In this document: positions 63,745 to 64,000 of the stretch, one piece after another | Layout: every line of letters begins with the position of its first letter | Numbering within the stretch: position 1 is the stretch's first letter | Assembly (NCBI RefSeq): GCF_000720135.1 | Contig: NZ_JOIU01000001.1 | Span: 62,001 to 126,000, forward strand | Direction: 5' to 3' | From: Streptomyces sp. NRRL S-1022 | GTDB lineage: Bacteria; Actinomycetota; Actinomycetes; Streptomycetales; Streptomycetaceae | Length of the DNA stretch: 64,000 bases | The notes under the pieces: generated by a model | Databases searched by the model: none | What the model saw: only the letters and a program-made list of their open reading frames with translations | Told to the model about the DNA's origin: nothing | Translations under genes and position numbers: made by a program

Positions 63745-64000
63745 GTGGAGTCCCTGCCCCGCGAAACCCTCGTGGACGCCCTGGAGAGCCGGCTGCGTGA
63801 GGACATCCTCACCGGGCGCCATCCGGCGGGCAGTTACCTGCCGCCCGAGCGCACGCTGGCCGACGGCTACGGCGTCACCCGCACCACCCTGAAGCACGCA
63901 TTCGGGCGTCTGATGCAGGCGGGCCTGCTGGAGACCCGGCACGGCGTCGGCACCCGTGTGCGCGACTACCTGCGCCTGGGCGGCGCCGACCTGCTGCCGA
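63745..64000 (+). CDS. GntR-family transcriptional regulator (partial, cut by window end)
   Basis: 85 residues visible. The N-terminal winged helix is complete: LVDALESRLREDILTGRHPAG, YLPPERTLADGYGVTRTTLK and GLLETRHGVGTRVRDY, matching the FadR-type GntR DNA-binding domain. The C-terminal effector domain lies beyond the window. AGGAGG precedes the GTG start by 6 bases. A palindrome overlaps its promoter. Confidence 0.85.
   Translation, partial: MESLPRETLVDALESRLREDILTGRHPAGSYLPPERTLADGYGVTRTTLKHAFGRLMQAGLLETRHGVGTRVRDYLRLGGADLLP

Noticed and set aside
1..64000. CRISPR arrays, tRNA or rRNA genes
   Set aside because: Looked for regularly spaced repeats and tRNA-like cloverleaf or CCA ends by eye and saw none. 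A tRNAscan/CRISPR search would be definitive.

Overview
The window is high-GC actinobacterial DNA and almost certainly comes from a Streptomyces. The reasons are strong G/C bias at third codon positions, many GTG starts, a rare TTA leucine codon, short overlaps between co-directional genes, and typical families (twin COG4705 membrane proteins, SAVMC3_10250-type protein, MmyB-like regulator, DUF4232 lipoprotein, Ku). Many decayed genes and IS5-type transposase scraps suggest an accessory region such as a chromosome arm. That location is an inference.

Layout. 1-8.6 kb: a frameshifted repeat-protein pseudogene, a membrane Ser/Thr kinase, a 66-residue secreted peptide, a class II glutamine amidotransferase, a secreted hypothetical, a ruined S9-peptidase gene beside a transposase scrap, and a SAVMC3_10250-like protein. 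8.5-13 kb: an OmpR-type two-component system facing two COG4705 membrane proteins that share a TTCAGGA-type direct repeat, then a GNAT acetyltransferase. 13-20.5 kb: LamG-fold secreted protein, membrane lipase, VOC protein, secreted lytic transglycosylase, and an AraC regulator divergent from an MBL hydrolase.

20.5-46.7 kb is a split NRPS/PKS biosynthetic gene cluster. Eleven genes on the minus strand (39715 down to 21140) overlap by 4 or 8 bp at every junction, with a flavin reductase after them. They encode a free carrier protein, C-A(Thr)-PCP, KS-AT-ACP, a luciferase-like monooxygenase, an adenylation-less C-PCP-E protein, an MFS exporter, an SDR, a free C domain, a type II thioesterase, a divergent SHMT-fold PLP enzyme and A-PCP. 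A second arm on the plus strand (40135-44021) holds C-A-PCP and another type II thioesterase. A third, convergent operon (46687-44097) holds an NAD-dependent epimerase/reductase and a stand-alone A domain; its promoter appears to give a leaderless mRNA and its first gene carries a TTA codon. The two large arms start from divergent promoters with TTGAC(A/G) -35 boxes in the 39.7-40.1 kb gap. I see no MbtH, Sfp-type transferase, type I thioesterase or pathway regulator, so those functions must be supplied elsewhere. The product is not identifiable from sequence. It probably contains threonine, one ketide unit and an unusual residue made or tailored by the SHMT-like enzyme, monooxygenase and SDR.

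46.7-64 kb: a zinc-ribbon-repeat protein with a GIY-YIG-like C-terminus, more transposase debris, a lipoprotein, an AraC/MFS pair with a coupled Tat-exported PIG-L deacetylase, a DUF4232 lipoprotein, a secreted ribosome-inactivating protein of the ricin A-chain family, Ku, a WD40 remnant, an MmyB-type regulator divergent from an aldo/keto reductase-alcohol dehydrogenase pair, and the start of a GntR regulator cut off by the window end. Family assignments and A-domain codes were read by eye and were not searched.
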